A DNA stretch of 64,000 nt, from assembly GCF_050948215.1 (NCBI RefSeq), contig NW_027488955.1, positions 62,001 to 126,000 on the forward strand. The letters are read 5' to 3'. Of the stretch, positions 15,387 through 25,599 are shown piece by piece. Made by a program: the position numbers and the translations under genes. Each line of letters starts with the position of its first letter. The first letter of the stretch is position 1. The notes under the pieces are model-generated. The model ran no database searches. It worked only from the letters and a program-made list of their open reading frames with translations, and was not told the origin of the DNA. The stretch is from Halictus rubicundus. Lineage: Eukaryota; Arthropoda; Insecta; Hymenoptera; Halictidae.

Positions 15387-16331
15387 GGATACGATAGGAT
15401 AGGATATAGAATAGGATAGGATAGAGGATAGGACAGGACAGAGGGTAGGATAGGATAGAGGATAGGATAGGATAGAGGATAGGATGGGATAGAGGATAGG
15501 ATAGGATAGAGGATAGGATAGGATAGAGGATAGGATATGATAGAGGATAGGATAGGATAGATGATAGGATAGGATAGAGGATAGGATAGGATAGAGGATG
15601 GGATAGGGTTGAGGATAGAATAGGATAGAGGATAGGATAGGACTGAGGATAGGATAGGATAGGGAATACGATAGGATAGATGATATTATAGGAAAGAGGA
15701 TAGGATATGATAGAGGATACGATATGATAGATGATAGGATAGGATAGAGGATAGGTTAGGATAGAGGATAGGATAGGATAGAGGATATAATAGGGTAGAG
15801 GATAGGATAGGATAGAGGATAGTATAGGATAGAGGATAGGATCGGATAGAGGATTGGATAGGGGATTGGATAGGATACAGGATAGGATAGGATAGAGGAT
15901 AGGATAGGATAGAGGATAGGATAGGATAGAGGATAGGATAGGATAGAGGATAGGATAGGATAGAGGATAGGATAGGATAGAGGATAGGATATGATAGAGC
16001 ATACGATATTATAGAGGATAGGACAGGATAGAGGATAGGATAGGGGATTGGATAGGATAGAGGATAGGATAGGATAGAGGATAGGATACGATAGAGGATA
16101 CGATAGGATAGGATAGAGGATAGGATAGAGGATAGGATAGGATAGAGGATAGGATATGATAGAGGATAGGATAGGATAGATGATAGGATAGGATAGAGGA
16201 TAGGATAGGATAGAGGATAGGATAGGGTAGAGGAGAGGATAGGATAGAGGATAGGATAGGGTAGAAGATAGGATAGGGGATTGGATAGGATAGAGGATAG
16301 GATAGGATAGAGGATAGGAGACGATATGAGG
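15387..16331. repeat. Satellite block B, left part, next to the LTR
   Basis: This 17-bp satellite has variants typical of the right-hand block, not of block A. The GGGTTGAGGATAGAATAGG variant and the GGACTGAGG variant (GACTG at 15641) recur at 19943, 21801, 23006 and 24617. The AGCATACG marker reappears once at 15998. The family boundary therefore lies near 15386, about 945 bp before the LTR, so the LTR inserted inside block B and does not mark the A/B junction. Confidence 0.75.
16328..16331. repeat. Target site duplication, left copy (GAGG)
   Basis: GAGG ends the left satellite flank (…GACGATATGAGG) and is repeated exactly at 18276-18279 where the satellite resumes. Joining the flanks through a single GAGG restores a normal array sequence, as seen intact around 26124-26127. 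GAGG is itself part of the monomer, so the match alone is weak. The restored empty site is the stronger evidence. Confidence 0.75.
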
Positions 16332-16501
16332 TGTAACGTGGACCTCCACTCGCCGCGTAGGAAGGCGGGGGCGGGGTCCACTCCGGGAATTTATGGGCTC
16401 AGAGGCCGGGCCGCGTACGGCCGTGAATACGCGGTCCTCCCGGTACTAACCGATTCTCGAAGGTTCTCGGAAATCGGGAAGAGCCTACTGCTCGGGCGCC
16501 A

Positions 16502-16518
16502 GGCACCGGACGGGTGCC
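16502..16518. other. Inverted repeat, 6-bp stem, 5-base loop
   Basis: GGCACC at 16502-16507 pairs perfectly with GGTGCC at 16513-16518. It lies 20 bp before a stronger hairpin, so the two could form neighbouring stems in RNA. No function is known. Confidence 0.5.
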
Positions 16519-16537
16519 ACGCGAAACGAGAACGAAG

Positions 16538-16565
16538 CCCGCCCTTAGCCGAAGCTGAGGGCGGG
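16538..16565. other. Strong hairpin, 12-bp stem with CGAA loop
   Basis: CCCGCCCTTAGC at 16538-16549 pairs with GCTGAGGGCGGG at 16554-16565 around the loop CGAA. Eleven of the twelve pairs are Watson-Crick and one is T/G, which would be a U-G wobble in + strand RNA. A second hairpin with the same CGAA loop lies at 16869-16886. A terminator-like or packaging role would be speculation. Confidence 0.55.
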
Positions 16566-16707
16566 AGGTGAACCTTCGGGAACCGCGAGAAGGTCGAGAG
16601 GCGCGAGAAGGGCCGGGGGTTCGGACACGGAAGGGAACGAGGACAGCCCTCATGGCAGGGCGGATCGCGCAGGTGGAAATATCGGTAGTCAGACTGGGCT
16701 CTACAAT

Positions 16708-16713
16708 TTTATT
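16708..16713 (-). promoter_or_regulatory. Possible polyadenylation signal AATAAA (minus strand)
   Basis: TTTATT on the + strand reads AATAAA on the minus strand. I saw no AATAAA or ATTAAA on the + strand of the LTR. If real, it would place the LTR in minus orientation, with about 1.56 kb before the signal and about 0.38 kb after it, a plausible U3-R-U5 layout. A single hexamer in about 1.9 kb can easily occur by chance. Confidence 0.25.
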
Positions 16714-16736
16714 GGCGTCGGTGGTTTTACAAAGCC

Positions 16737-16752
16737 GCGGCCACGTGGCCGC
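16737..16752. other. Perfect 16-bp palindrome
   Basis: GCGGCCACGTGGCCGC is exactly self-complementary. It is centred on CACGTG, the canonical E-box core bound by some bHLH transcription factors. In an LTR this could be a regulatory site, but no binding evidence can be read from sequence. Confidence 0.5.
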
Positions 16753-16868
16753 ACCCGAGGGCCCGCGCTCTTCGTACACAGTTTGCGGTAAGGTGGAGGG
16801 TTCGCAACGCGCTGTTGTCGATCGGTAAAATACGCCGCGGGGGTGCGGTAGATCGGCTCGAGAATAGC

Positions 16869-16886
16869 CCCTCGCCGAAGCGAGGG
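16869..16886. other. Hairpin, 7-bp stem with CGAA loop
   Basis: CCCTCGC at 16869-16875 pairs perfectly with GCGAGGG at 16880-16886 around the loop CGAA. The loop is the same as in the hairpin at 16538-16565. Confidence 0.5.
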
Positions 16887-17121
16887 TTTCGCGGCACGCA
16901 GGTGGTCGGCGCGATCACGGTATGACTGTCGCGGCGCGGTTTCGGTTCTGACGGACGGCGAACGCTCGGCGAAAACCTCGCGATAGACTATGCTACGGCT
17001 CGATAGGAATAACGCGAAATGTAACGTAACAAACAGATGGTTGCAAACGATAACGGCGGCAGCTCCTCCGAGGAAGACTTCCGCGCGATATTTTTCCGGG
17101 AACTCGCAGCCGAGACTCAAG

Positions 17122-17172
17122 GTACCGGTGAATTCGGTACTAGCGGAATGTCCGAGGCGAGAAGCGCCTCGG
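17122..17172. other. Two adjacent hairpins in the LTR
   Basis: GTACCG (17122-17127) pairs with CGGTAC (17135-17140) across a 7-base loop. Eleven bases later CCGAGGCG (17152-17159) pairs with CGCCTCGG (17165-17172) across a 5-base loop. Both stems are perfect. High GC content makes such stems more likely by chance. Confidence 0.45.
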
Positions 17173-17224
17173 CGCGCGAAAACTCGGGGAACGAGACGCG
17201 ATATTACGCGTCCGACGGGCGATC

Positions 17225-17270
17225 CGCGAGCTCGCGTTGCCGCGAGGGCACGGAATCGTCGTCGGCCGAC
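17225..17270. other. Two perfect palindromes in the LTR
   Basis: CGCGAGCTCGCG at 17225-17236 and GTCGGCCGAC at 17261-17270 are each exactly self-complementary. Together with the stems at 17122-17172 they form a roughly 150-bp cluster of inverted repeats near the middle of the element. Confidence 0.45.
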
Positions 17271-17807
17271 CTCGTTTGTTCCCCGACAGAGCCTGGCGAA
17301 CCAACTCGCGAAAAATACACGAAAAGGGTCACTTAAGGGACTCACCGTTCCTGTCGGTACTACTGCCGCCTTCTGTCGCGGTTCGGCCCGCCTCGCTCGG
17401 GATGGTCTACCGGGTGTTCGGCTCTGGCTTCCTGTCGGTATCGAGATCGTGGTCCCGCGGTAGCTCGATATCGGAATTACACGCACTTCGCGTGGACGGT
17501 AATCGGGACGAGTTTCGATAGAGCCGGTTACACGGCGGTCCGGGCTGGTTCGGTAATTTGAGACACGATTCCGTACGGAAGTCACCGCGACAGTAATTCG
17601 GCCTAGTCCGTTCGCGTTACGGCAGGGTCCTCGCATCCCCACTCCTGGCCGTAGCCCGGCTTTTCCTCTAATAGGGCGCGCGTCTGGCGCGAGATTCGGA
17701 ACTCGCAGGATCGTGCCTACGTCGGGTCCTTGGGCCCCAGACCTTACGCGAAAATCATTCCGAAATTGACACGCGGGGCAGATCGGTGACCTACCCCGGT
17801 ATGGAGA

Positions 17808-17816
17808 GGGGGGGGG
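17808..17816 (+). repeat. G9 homopolymer in the LTR
   Basis: A run of nine G occurs between GGAGA and CGCC. It is the longest homopolymer I noticed in the window and a likely place for a length error in the read or assembly. Confidence 0.8.
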
Positions 17817-18216
17817 CGCCTACACCACCCTCGCCGAGGCCCCTTGCAATTGGCTAGGTGAGGCGACGGCAGGACCGCGAAATAGGTTGTCGGGTGGTCG
17901 ACAGGGGCCTTCGTCCCGCTTCGTCACCTCCGGGTTGTCTGGCCCGTGTGTGGCGTCGCCCATTCCTCGTTATTACCGGTGCACCGGATTTGCGTAATGG
18001 CCATGGTTTGGCGTAGGTGGTCCCGCGAAGCGCTGTGCCCTTTCTTCAGGTCGGCTGGATGCCGGGGCGCCGCTCGCGTACCTGAAACTTGCCGGGCTCG
18101 GCGTGCGCGAAAGGGTGAAAGTACGCGTTTCCTGTCGATTCGGGAGTTCCTCGGGGAGCGCTTCCTAACCTATCGAGCCGTGGTTCTATTCGCGACAACG
18201 TGTTTTACGGCAGTCC

Positions 18217-18251
18217 GGTCCCTTCGTTCGGTTGTTAGGGACCCTTAAGGG
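18217..18251. other. Hairpin plus overlapping palindrome near the LTR end
   Basis: GGTCCCT (18217-18223) pairs with AGGGACC (18237-18243). It overlaps the perfect palindrome CCCTTAAGGG (18242-18251). The group ends 24 bp before the TG/CA terminus, where integrase or transcription factor contacts could lie; that role is a guess. Confidence 0.45.
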
Positions 18252-18275
18252 CGGCGGGGTTTGTGCGACGTCACA

Positions 18276-18279
18276 GAGG
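18276..18279. repeat. Target site duplication, right copy (GAGG)
   Basis: GAGG directly follows the terminal CA of the element and starts the resumed satellite. The next roughly 90 bp, including the GGATATTATAGATG and ATTATAGGAAAGAGG variants, match the uninterrupted copy starting at 26124. Confidence 0.75.
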
Positions 18280-18404
18280 ATAGGATAGGATAGAGAATAG
18301 GATATTATAGATGATATTATAGGAAAGAGGATAGGATATGATAGAGGATCGGATAGGATAGAGGATAGGATAAGATAGAGGATAGGATAGGATAGAGGAT
18401 AGGA

Positions 18405-20876
18405 TAGAGGATTGGATAGGATAGAGAATATGATACGGTAGACGATAGGGGATTGGATCGGATACAGGATAGGAGACGGTAGAGGATAGGATAGGATAGG
18501 ATAGAGGATAGGTTAGGATAGAGGATACGATAGGATACAGGATAGGATAGGGTAGAGGATAGGATAGGATAGAGGATAGGATAGGATAGAGGATTGGATA
18601 GGGGATTGGATAGGATAGAGGATAGGATACGATAGAGGATAGGATAGGATAGAGGATAGGATAGGATAGAGGATAGGATAGGATAGAGGATAGGACATGA
18701 TAGCGGATAGGATATGATAGAGGATAGGATAGGATAGATGATAGGATAGGATAGAGGATAGGATAGGATAGAGGATAGGATACGATAGAGGATAGGATAG
18801 GATAGAGGATAGGATACGATAGAGGATAGGATAGGATAGAGGATAGGATAGGGGATTGGATAGGATAGAGGATAGGAGACGATATGAGGATAGGATAGGA
18901 TAGAGAATAGGATAGGATAGAGGATAGGTTAGGATAGAGGATAGGATAGGATACAGGATAGGATAGGGTAGAGGATAGGATAGGATAGAGGATAGGATAG
19001 GATAGAGGATAGGATAGGATAGAGCATAGGATAGGATAGAGGATAGGATAGGATAGAGGATAGGATAGGATAGATGATAGGATAGGATAGAGGATAGGAT
19101 AAGATGGAGGATAGGATAGGATAGAGGATAGGATAGGATAGAGGATAGGATACGATAGAGGATACGATAGGATAGGATAGAGGATAGGATAGGATAGAGG
19201 ATAGGATAGGATAGAGGATAGGATACGATAGAGGATAGGATCGGATAGAGGATAGGATAGGGGATTGGATAGAATAAAGGATAGGATATGATAGAGGATA
19301 GAATTGTATAGAGGATAGGATAGTATAGAGGATAGGATATAATAGAGGATAGGATAGGATAGAGGATAGGATAGGATAGAGGATAGGATAGGATAGAGGA
19401 TAGGATAGGATAGAGGATAGGATAGGATAGAGGATAGGTTAGGATAGAGGATACGATAGGATAGGATAGAGAATAGGATAGGATAGAGGATAGGACATGA
19501 TAGCAGATAGGATAGGATAGAGGATAGGATATCATAGAGGATATGATAGGATAGAGGATAGGATAGGATAGAGGTTAGGATAGGGTAGAGGATAGGATAG
19601 GATAGAGGGTAGGATCGGATACAGGATAGGATATAGGATTATATAGGATAGGCGATAGGATAAGATAGAGGATAGGATAGGATATAGGATTATATAGGAT
19701 AGGCGATAGGATAAGATAGAGGATAGGATAGGATAGCGGAAAGGGTAGGATAGAGTATAGAATAGGATGGAGGAAATGATAGGATAGATGCTAGGATATG
19801 ATAGAGAATAGGATAGTGGATAGGATAGAGGATATTATAGGATAGAGGATAGGATAGGATAGCGGATAGGATAGGATGGAGTATAGGACAGAATTGAGGA
19901 TAGGATAGGGTTGAGGATAGAATAGGATAGAGGATAGGATAGGACTGAGGATAGGATAGGATAGGGAATAGGATAGGATAGATGATATTATAGGAAAGAG
20001 GATAGGATATGATAGAGGATACGATATTATAGAGGATATTATAGGATAGAGGATCGGATAGAATAGAGGATCGGATAGGATAGAGGATTGGATAGGATAG
20101 AGAATATGATACGGTAGACGATAGGGGATTGGATCGGATACAGGATAGGAGACGGTAGAGGATAGGATAGGATAGGATAGAGGATAGGTTAGGATAGAGG
20201 ATACGATAGGATACAGGATAGGATAGGGTAGAGGATAGGATAGGATAGAGGATAGGATAGGATAGAGGATTGGATAGGGGATTGGATAGGATAGAGGATA
20301 GGATACGATAGAGGATAGGATAGGATAGAGGATAGGATAGGATAGAGGATAGGATAGGATAGAGGATAGGACATGATAGCGGATAGGATATGATAGAGGA
20401 TAGGATAGGATAGATGATAGGATAGGATAGAGGATAGGATAGGATAGAGGATAGGATACGATAGAGGATAGGATAGGATAGAGGATAGGATACGATAGAG
20501 GATAGGATAGGATAGAGGATAGGATAGGGGATTGGATAGGATAGAGGATAGGAGACGATATGAGGATAGGATAGGATAGAGAATAGGATAGGATAGAGGA
20601 TAGGTTAGGATAGAGGATAGGATAGGATACAGGATAGGATAGGGTAGAGGATAGGATAGGATAGAGGATAGGATAGGATAGAGGATAGGATAGGATAGAG
20701 CATAGGATAGGATAGAGGATAGGATAGGATAGAGGATAGGATAGGATAGATGATAGGATAGGATAGAGGATAGGATAAGATGGAGGATAGGATAGGATAG
20801 AGGATAGGATAGGATAGAGGATAGGATACGATAGAGGATACGATAGGATAGGATAGAGGATAGGATAGGATAGAGG
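18405..20876. repeat. About 796-bp segment present twice, 1676 bp apart
   Basis: The segment at about 18405-19200 matches about 20081-20876. Paired landmarks are GGTTAGGATAG at 18511 and 20187 and GGGGATTGG at 18851 and 20527, both exactly 1676 bp apart. The sequence between the copies, 19201-20080, contains the ATATAGGATTATATAGG block that is also shared with 22.7 and 24.3 kb. Confidence 0.8.
19625..19726. repeat. 51-bp tandem duplication (three monomers)
   Basis: The unusual segment ATATAGGATTATATAGG starts at 19631 and again at 19682, exactly 51 bp or three monomers apart, with the same following CGATAGGATAAGATAG variant. The related copies at 22728 and 24339 have it once, so the duplication is private to this copy. 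Confidence 0.82.
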
Positions 20877-21749
20877 ATTGGATAGGATAGAGGATAGGAT
20901 ATGATAGAGGATACTATAGGATAGAGGATAGGATCGGATAGATGATTGGATAGGATAGAGGATAGGATAAGATGGAGGATAGGATAGGATAGAGGATAGG
21001 ATACAATAGAGGATAGGATAAGATAGAAGATAGGATAGGATAGAGGATAGGATAGGGGATTGGATAGGATAAAGGATAGGATAGGATAGAGGATAGGATA
21101 GGATAGAGGATAGGATACGATAGATAATACGAAATGATAGGATAGAGGGTAGGATAGGATAGAGGATAGGATAGGATAGAGGATAGGATAGGATAGAGGA
21201 TAGGATAGGATAGAGGATAGGATAGGATAGAGTATAGGATACGATAGAGGATAGGATAGGGGATTGGATAGGACAGATGATATTATAGGAATGAGGATAG
21301 GATAGGACAGATGATATTATAGGAATGAGGATGGGATATGATAGAGGATACGATATTATAGAGGATAGGATAGGATAGAGGATCGGATAGGATAGAGGAT
21401 TGGATAGGATAGAGGATACGATACGATAGAGGATAGGATAGAGGATAGGGGATTGGATCGGATACAGGATAGGAGACGGTAGACGATAGGATGGGATAGG
21501 ATAGAGGATAGGATAGGATAGAGGATAGGATACGATAGAGGATAGGATCGGATAGAGGATAGGATAGGGGATTGGATAGAATAAAGGATAGGATAGGATA
21601 GAGGATAGAATTGTATAGAGGATAGGATAGTATAGAGGATAGGATATAATAGAGGATAGGATAGGATAGAGGATAGGATAGGATAGAGAATAGGATAGGA
21701 TAGAGGATAGGATAGGATAGAGGATAGGATAGGATGGAGTATAGGATAG

Positions 21750-23450
21750 AATTGAGGATAGGATAGGGTTGAGGATAGAATAGGATAGAGGATAGGATAG
21801 GACTGAGGATAGGATAGGATAGGGAATAGGATAGGATCAATGATATTATAGGAAAGAGGATAGGATATGATAGAGGATACGATATTATACAGGATATTAT
21901 AGGATAGAGGATCGGATAGAATAGAGGATTGGATAGGATAGAGGATACGATAGGATAGAGGATAGGATAGGGGATTGGATAGGATAGACGATAGGATAGG
22001 ATAGAAGATAGGATAGGATAGGATAGAGGATAGGATAGGATAGAGAATAGGATAGGATAGATGATATTATAGGAAAGAGGAAAGGATATGATAGAGGATA
22101 CGATATTATAGAGGATAGGATAGGATAGAGGATAGGATAGGGGATTGGATAGGATAGAGGATAGGAGACGATATGAGGATAGGATAGGATAGAGAATAGG
22201 ATAGGATAGAGGATAGGATACAATAGAGGATAGGATAAGATAGAGGACTGGATAGGATAGAGGATAGGATATGATAGAGGATAGGATATGATAGAGGATA
22301 GGATAGGATAGAGGATAGGATAGGATAGATGATAGGATTGGATACAGGATAGGATAAGATAGAGGATAGGATAGGATAGAGGATAGGATAGGGGATTGGA
22401 TAGAATAAAGGATAGGATAGGATAGAGGATAGAATTGTATAGAGGATAGGATAGTATAGAGGATAGGATATAATAGAGGATAGGATAGGATAGAGGATAG
22501 GATAGGATAGAGGATAGGATAGGATAGAGGATAGGATAGGATAGACGATACGATAGGATAGGATAGAGAATAGGATAGGATAGAGGATAGGACATGATAG
22601 CAGATAGGATAGGATAGAGGATAGGATATCATAGAGGATATGATAGGATAGAGGATAGGATAGGATAGAGGTTAGGATAGGGTAGAGGATAGGATAGGAT
22701 AGAGGATAGGATCGGATACAGGATAGGATATAGGATTATATAGGATAGGCGATAGGATAAGATAGAGGATAGGATAGGATAGCGGAAAGGATAGGATAGA
22801 GTATAGAATAGGATGGAGGAAATGATAGGATAGATGCTAGGATATGATAGAGAATAGGATAGTGGATAGGATAGAGGATTGGATAGGATAGAGGATATTA
22901 TAGGATAGAGGATAGGATAGGATAGCGGATAGGATAGGATGGAGTATAGGATAGAATTGAGGATAGGATAGGGTTGAGGATAGAATAGGATAGAGGATAG
23001 GATAGGACTGCGGATAGGATAGGATAGGGAATAGGATAGGATAGATGATATTATAGGAAAGAGGATAGGATATGATAGAGGATACGATATTATACAGGAT
23101 ATTATAGGATAGAGGATCGGATAGAATAGAGGATTGGATAGGATAGAGGCTACGATAGGATAGAGGATAGGATAGGGGATTGGATAAGATAGACGATAGG
23201 ATAGGATAGAAGATAGGATAGGATAGGATAGAGGATAGGATAGGATAGAGAATAGGATAGGATAGATGATATTATAGGAAAGAGGAAAGGATATGATAGA
23301 GGATACGATATTATAGAGGATAGGATAGGATAGAGGATAGGATAGGGGATTGGATAGGATAGAGGATAGGAGACGATATGAGGATAGGATAGGATAGAGA
23401 ATAGGATAGGATAGATGATATTATAGGAAAGAGGATAGGATATGATAGAG
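21750..23450. repeat. Direct duplication, about 1205-bp period
   Basis: The GACTG variant lies at 21801 and 23006, and the AGGAAAGAGGAAAGG variant at about 22071 and 23276, both 1205 bp apart, with the same intervening variants. The second copy has GGACTGCGG where others have GGACTGAGG. The period is within a base of the triplicated 1206-bp unit further right. Confidence 0.75.
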
Positions 23451-25391
23451 GATCGGATAGGATAGAGGATAGGATACGATAGAGGATAGGATAGGATAGA
23501 GGATAGGATAGGGGATTGGATAGGATAGAGGATAGGTGACGATATGAGGATAGGATAGGATAGAGAATAGGATATTATAGATGATATTATAGGAAAGAGG
23601 ATAGGATATGATAGAGGATCGGATAGGATAGAGGATTGGATAGGATAGATAATACGATACTATAGAGGATAGGATAGAGAATATGATACGGTAGACGATA
23701 GGGGATGGGATCGGATACAGGATAGGAGAGGGTAGAGGATAGGATAGGATAGAGGATAGGATAGGATAGAGGATAGGATAGTATAGAGGATAGGATAAGA
23801 TAGAGGATAGGATACGATAGAGGATAGGATACAATAGAGGATAGGATAAGATAGAGGACTGGATAGGATAGAGGATAGGATATGATAGAGGATAGGATAT
23901 GATAGAGGATAGGATAGGATAGAGGATAGGATAGGATAGATGATAGGATTGGATACAGGATAGGATAAGATAGAGGATAGGATAGGATAGAGGATAGGAT
24001 AGGGGATTGGATAGAATAAAGGATAGGATAGGATAGAGGATAGAATTGTATAGAGGATAGGATAGTATAGAGGATAGGATATAATAGAGGATAGGATAGG
24101 ATAGAGGATAGGATAGGATAGAGGATAGGATAGGATAGAGGATAGGATAGGATAGACGCTACGATAGGATAGGATAGAGAATAGGATAGGATAGAGGATA
24201 GGACATGATAGCAGATAGGATAGGATAGAGGATAGGATATCATAGAGGATATGATAGGATAGAGGATAGGATAGGATAGAGGTTAGGATAGGGTAGAGGA
24301 TAGGATAGGATAGAGGATAGGATCGGATACAGGATAGGATATAGGATTATATAGGATAGGCGATAGGATAAGATAGAGGATAGGATAGGATAGCGGAAAG
24401 GATAGGATAGAGTATAGAATAGGATGGAGGAAATGATAGGATAGATGCTAGGATATGATAGAGAATAGGATAGTGGATAGGATAGAGGATTGGATAGGAT
24501 AGAGGATATTATAGGATAGAGGATAGGATAGGATAGCGGATAGGATAGGATGGAGTATAGGATAGAATTGAGGATAGGATAGGGTTGAGGATAGAATAGG
24601 ATAGAGGATAGGATAGGACTGAGGATAGGATAGGATAGGGAATAGGATAGGATAGATGATATTATAGGAAAGAGGATAGGATATGATAGAGGATACGATA
24701 TTATACAGGATATTATAGGATAGAGGATCGGATAGAATAGAGGATTGGATAGGATAGAGGATACGATAGGATAGAGGATAGGATAGGGGATTGGATAGGA
24801 TAGACGATAGGATAGGATAGAAGATAGGATAGGATAGGATAGAGGATAGGATAGGATAGAGAATAGGATAGGATAGATGATATTATAGGAAAGAGGAAAG
24901 GATATGATAGAGGATACGATATTATAGAGGATAGGATAGGATAGAGGATAGGATAGGGGATTGGATAGGATAGAGGATAGGAGACGATATGAGGATAGGA
25001 TAGGATAGAGAATAGGATAGGATAGATGATATTATAAGAAAGAGGATAGGATATGATAGAGGATCGGATAGGATAGAGGATAGGATACGATAGAGGATAG
25101 GATAGGATAGAGGATAGGATAGGGGATTGGATAGGATAGAGGATAGGTGACGATATGAGGATAGGATAGGATAGAGAATAGGATATTATAGATGAAATTA
25201 TAGGAAAGAGGGTAGGATATGATAGAGGATCGGATAGGACAGAGGATTGTATAGGATAGATAATACGATACTATAGAGGATAGGATAGAGAATATGATAC
25301 GGTAGACGATAGGGGATGGGATCGGATACAGGATAGGAGAGGGTAGAGGATAGGATAGGATAGAGGATAGGATAGGATAGAGGATAGGATA
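22204..25391. repeat. Direct duplication, 1611-bp period
   Basis: About 1577 bp from 22204 to 23780 recurs at 23815-25391. Landmarks exactly 1611 bp apart include GACATGATAGCAG (22591 and 24202), ATATAGGATTATATAGG (22728 and 24339) and AGGAAAGAGGAAAGG (23276 and 24887). The two copies are almost adjacent. Few differences are visible, such as ATTATAGG against ATTATAAG, so the duplication appears recent. Confidence 0.82.
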
Positions 25392-25599
25392 GGATAGAGG
25401 ATAGGATAAGATAGAGGATAGGATACGATAGAGGATATAATAGGATAGAGGATAGGAAAGGATAGAGGATAGGATAGGATAGAGGATAGCATAGGATAGA
25501 GGATAGGATAGGATAGGATAGAGGATAGGATAGGATAGAGGATAGGATAGGATAGAGGATAGGATAGGATAGAGGATAGGATAGGATAGAGGATAGGAT

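Larger units (their letters stand above)
16332..18275. mobile_element. Solo LTR of an LTR retrotransposon, possibly Ty3/Gypsy-like
   Basis: This 1944-bp GC- and CpG-rich block shares nothing with the satellite. It begins TGTAACGT and ends ACGTCACA, giving TG...CA ends and a terminal inverted match of 7 out of 8 bases. It is bounded by a GAGG duplication, and related satellite copies show the unoccupied site. TG...CA ends with a 4-6-bp target duplication are the mark of retroviral-type integrase, and 4 bp is frequent for Ty3/Gypsy elements. No gag, protease, reverse transcriptase or integrase coding is present and there is no second LTR, so this looks like the product of LTR-LTR recombination. 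The length is at the high end for an LTR. Orientation is unresolved; the only AATAAA is on the minus strand. An unusual DNA transposon with short inverted ends is the alternative. Confidence 0.72.

Noticed and set aside
15686..16381. Minus-strand frames running from the LTR into the satellite, as a possible read-through product
   Set aside because: The assumed first codons (at 16381 and 16349) are GTG, not ATG, which is unlikely in a eukaryote, and the remainder is the stop-free satellite.
16326..16571. Plus-strand open frame crossing the left satellite/LTR junction
   Set aside because: Its start codon lies in the ATATGAGG satellite variant and the rest in the LTR, so it exists only because of the insertion. 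No sign of function.
16615..17560. tRNA or tRNA-derived SINE suggested by several GGTTCG strings
   Set aside because: The strings at about 16618, 16798, 17379 and 17548 resemble part of a B box, but none has a matching A box at the right distance or a cloverleaf.
16701..17642. Minus-strand open frame of 313 residues in the LTR
   Set aside because: It is arginine-rich, has no recognisable domain and overlaps other open frames on both strands (16990-17463 and 17037-17336). GC-rich DNA lacks stops by chance. LTRs are normally non-coding.
17946..18248. Plus-strand open frame of 100 residues near the right end of the LTR
   Set aside because: No domain, signal or conserved motif is seen, and the composition is that of translated GC-rich non-coding DNA.
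16332..18275. Ribosomal DNA spacer or rRNA fragment
   Set aside because: The GC-rich composition suggested it, but I recognise no conserved 18S, 5.8S or 28S motif. The TG...CA ends with a target duplication explain the block better.
16332..18275. DNA transposon with short inverted ends
   Set aside because: The 7-of-8 terminal match and 4-bp duplication would allow it, but there is no transposase-like frame and TG...CA is typical of LTRs. Kept as an alternative only.
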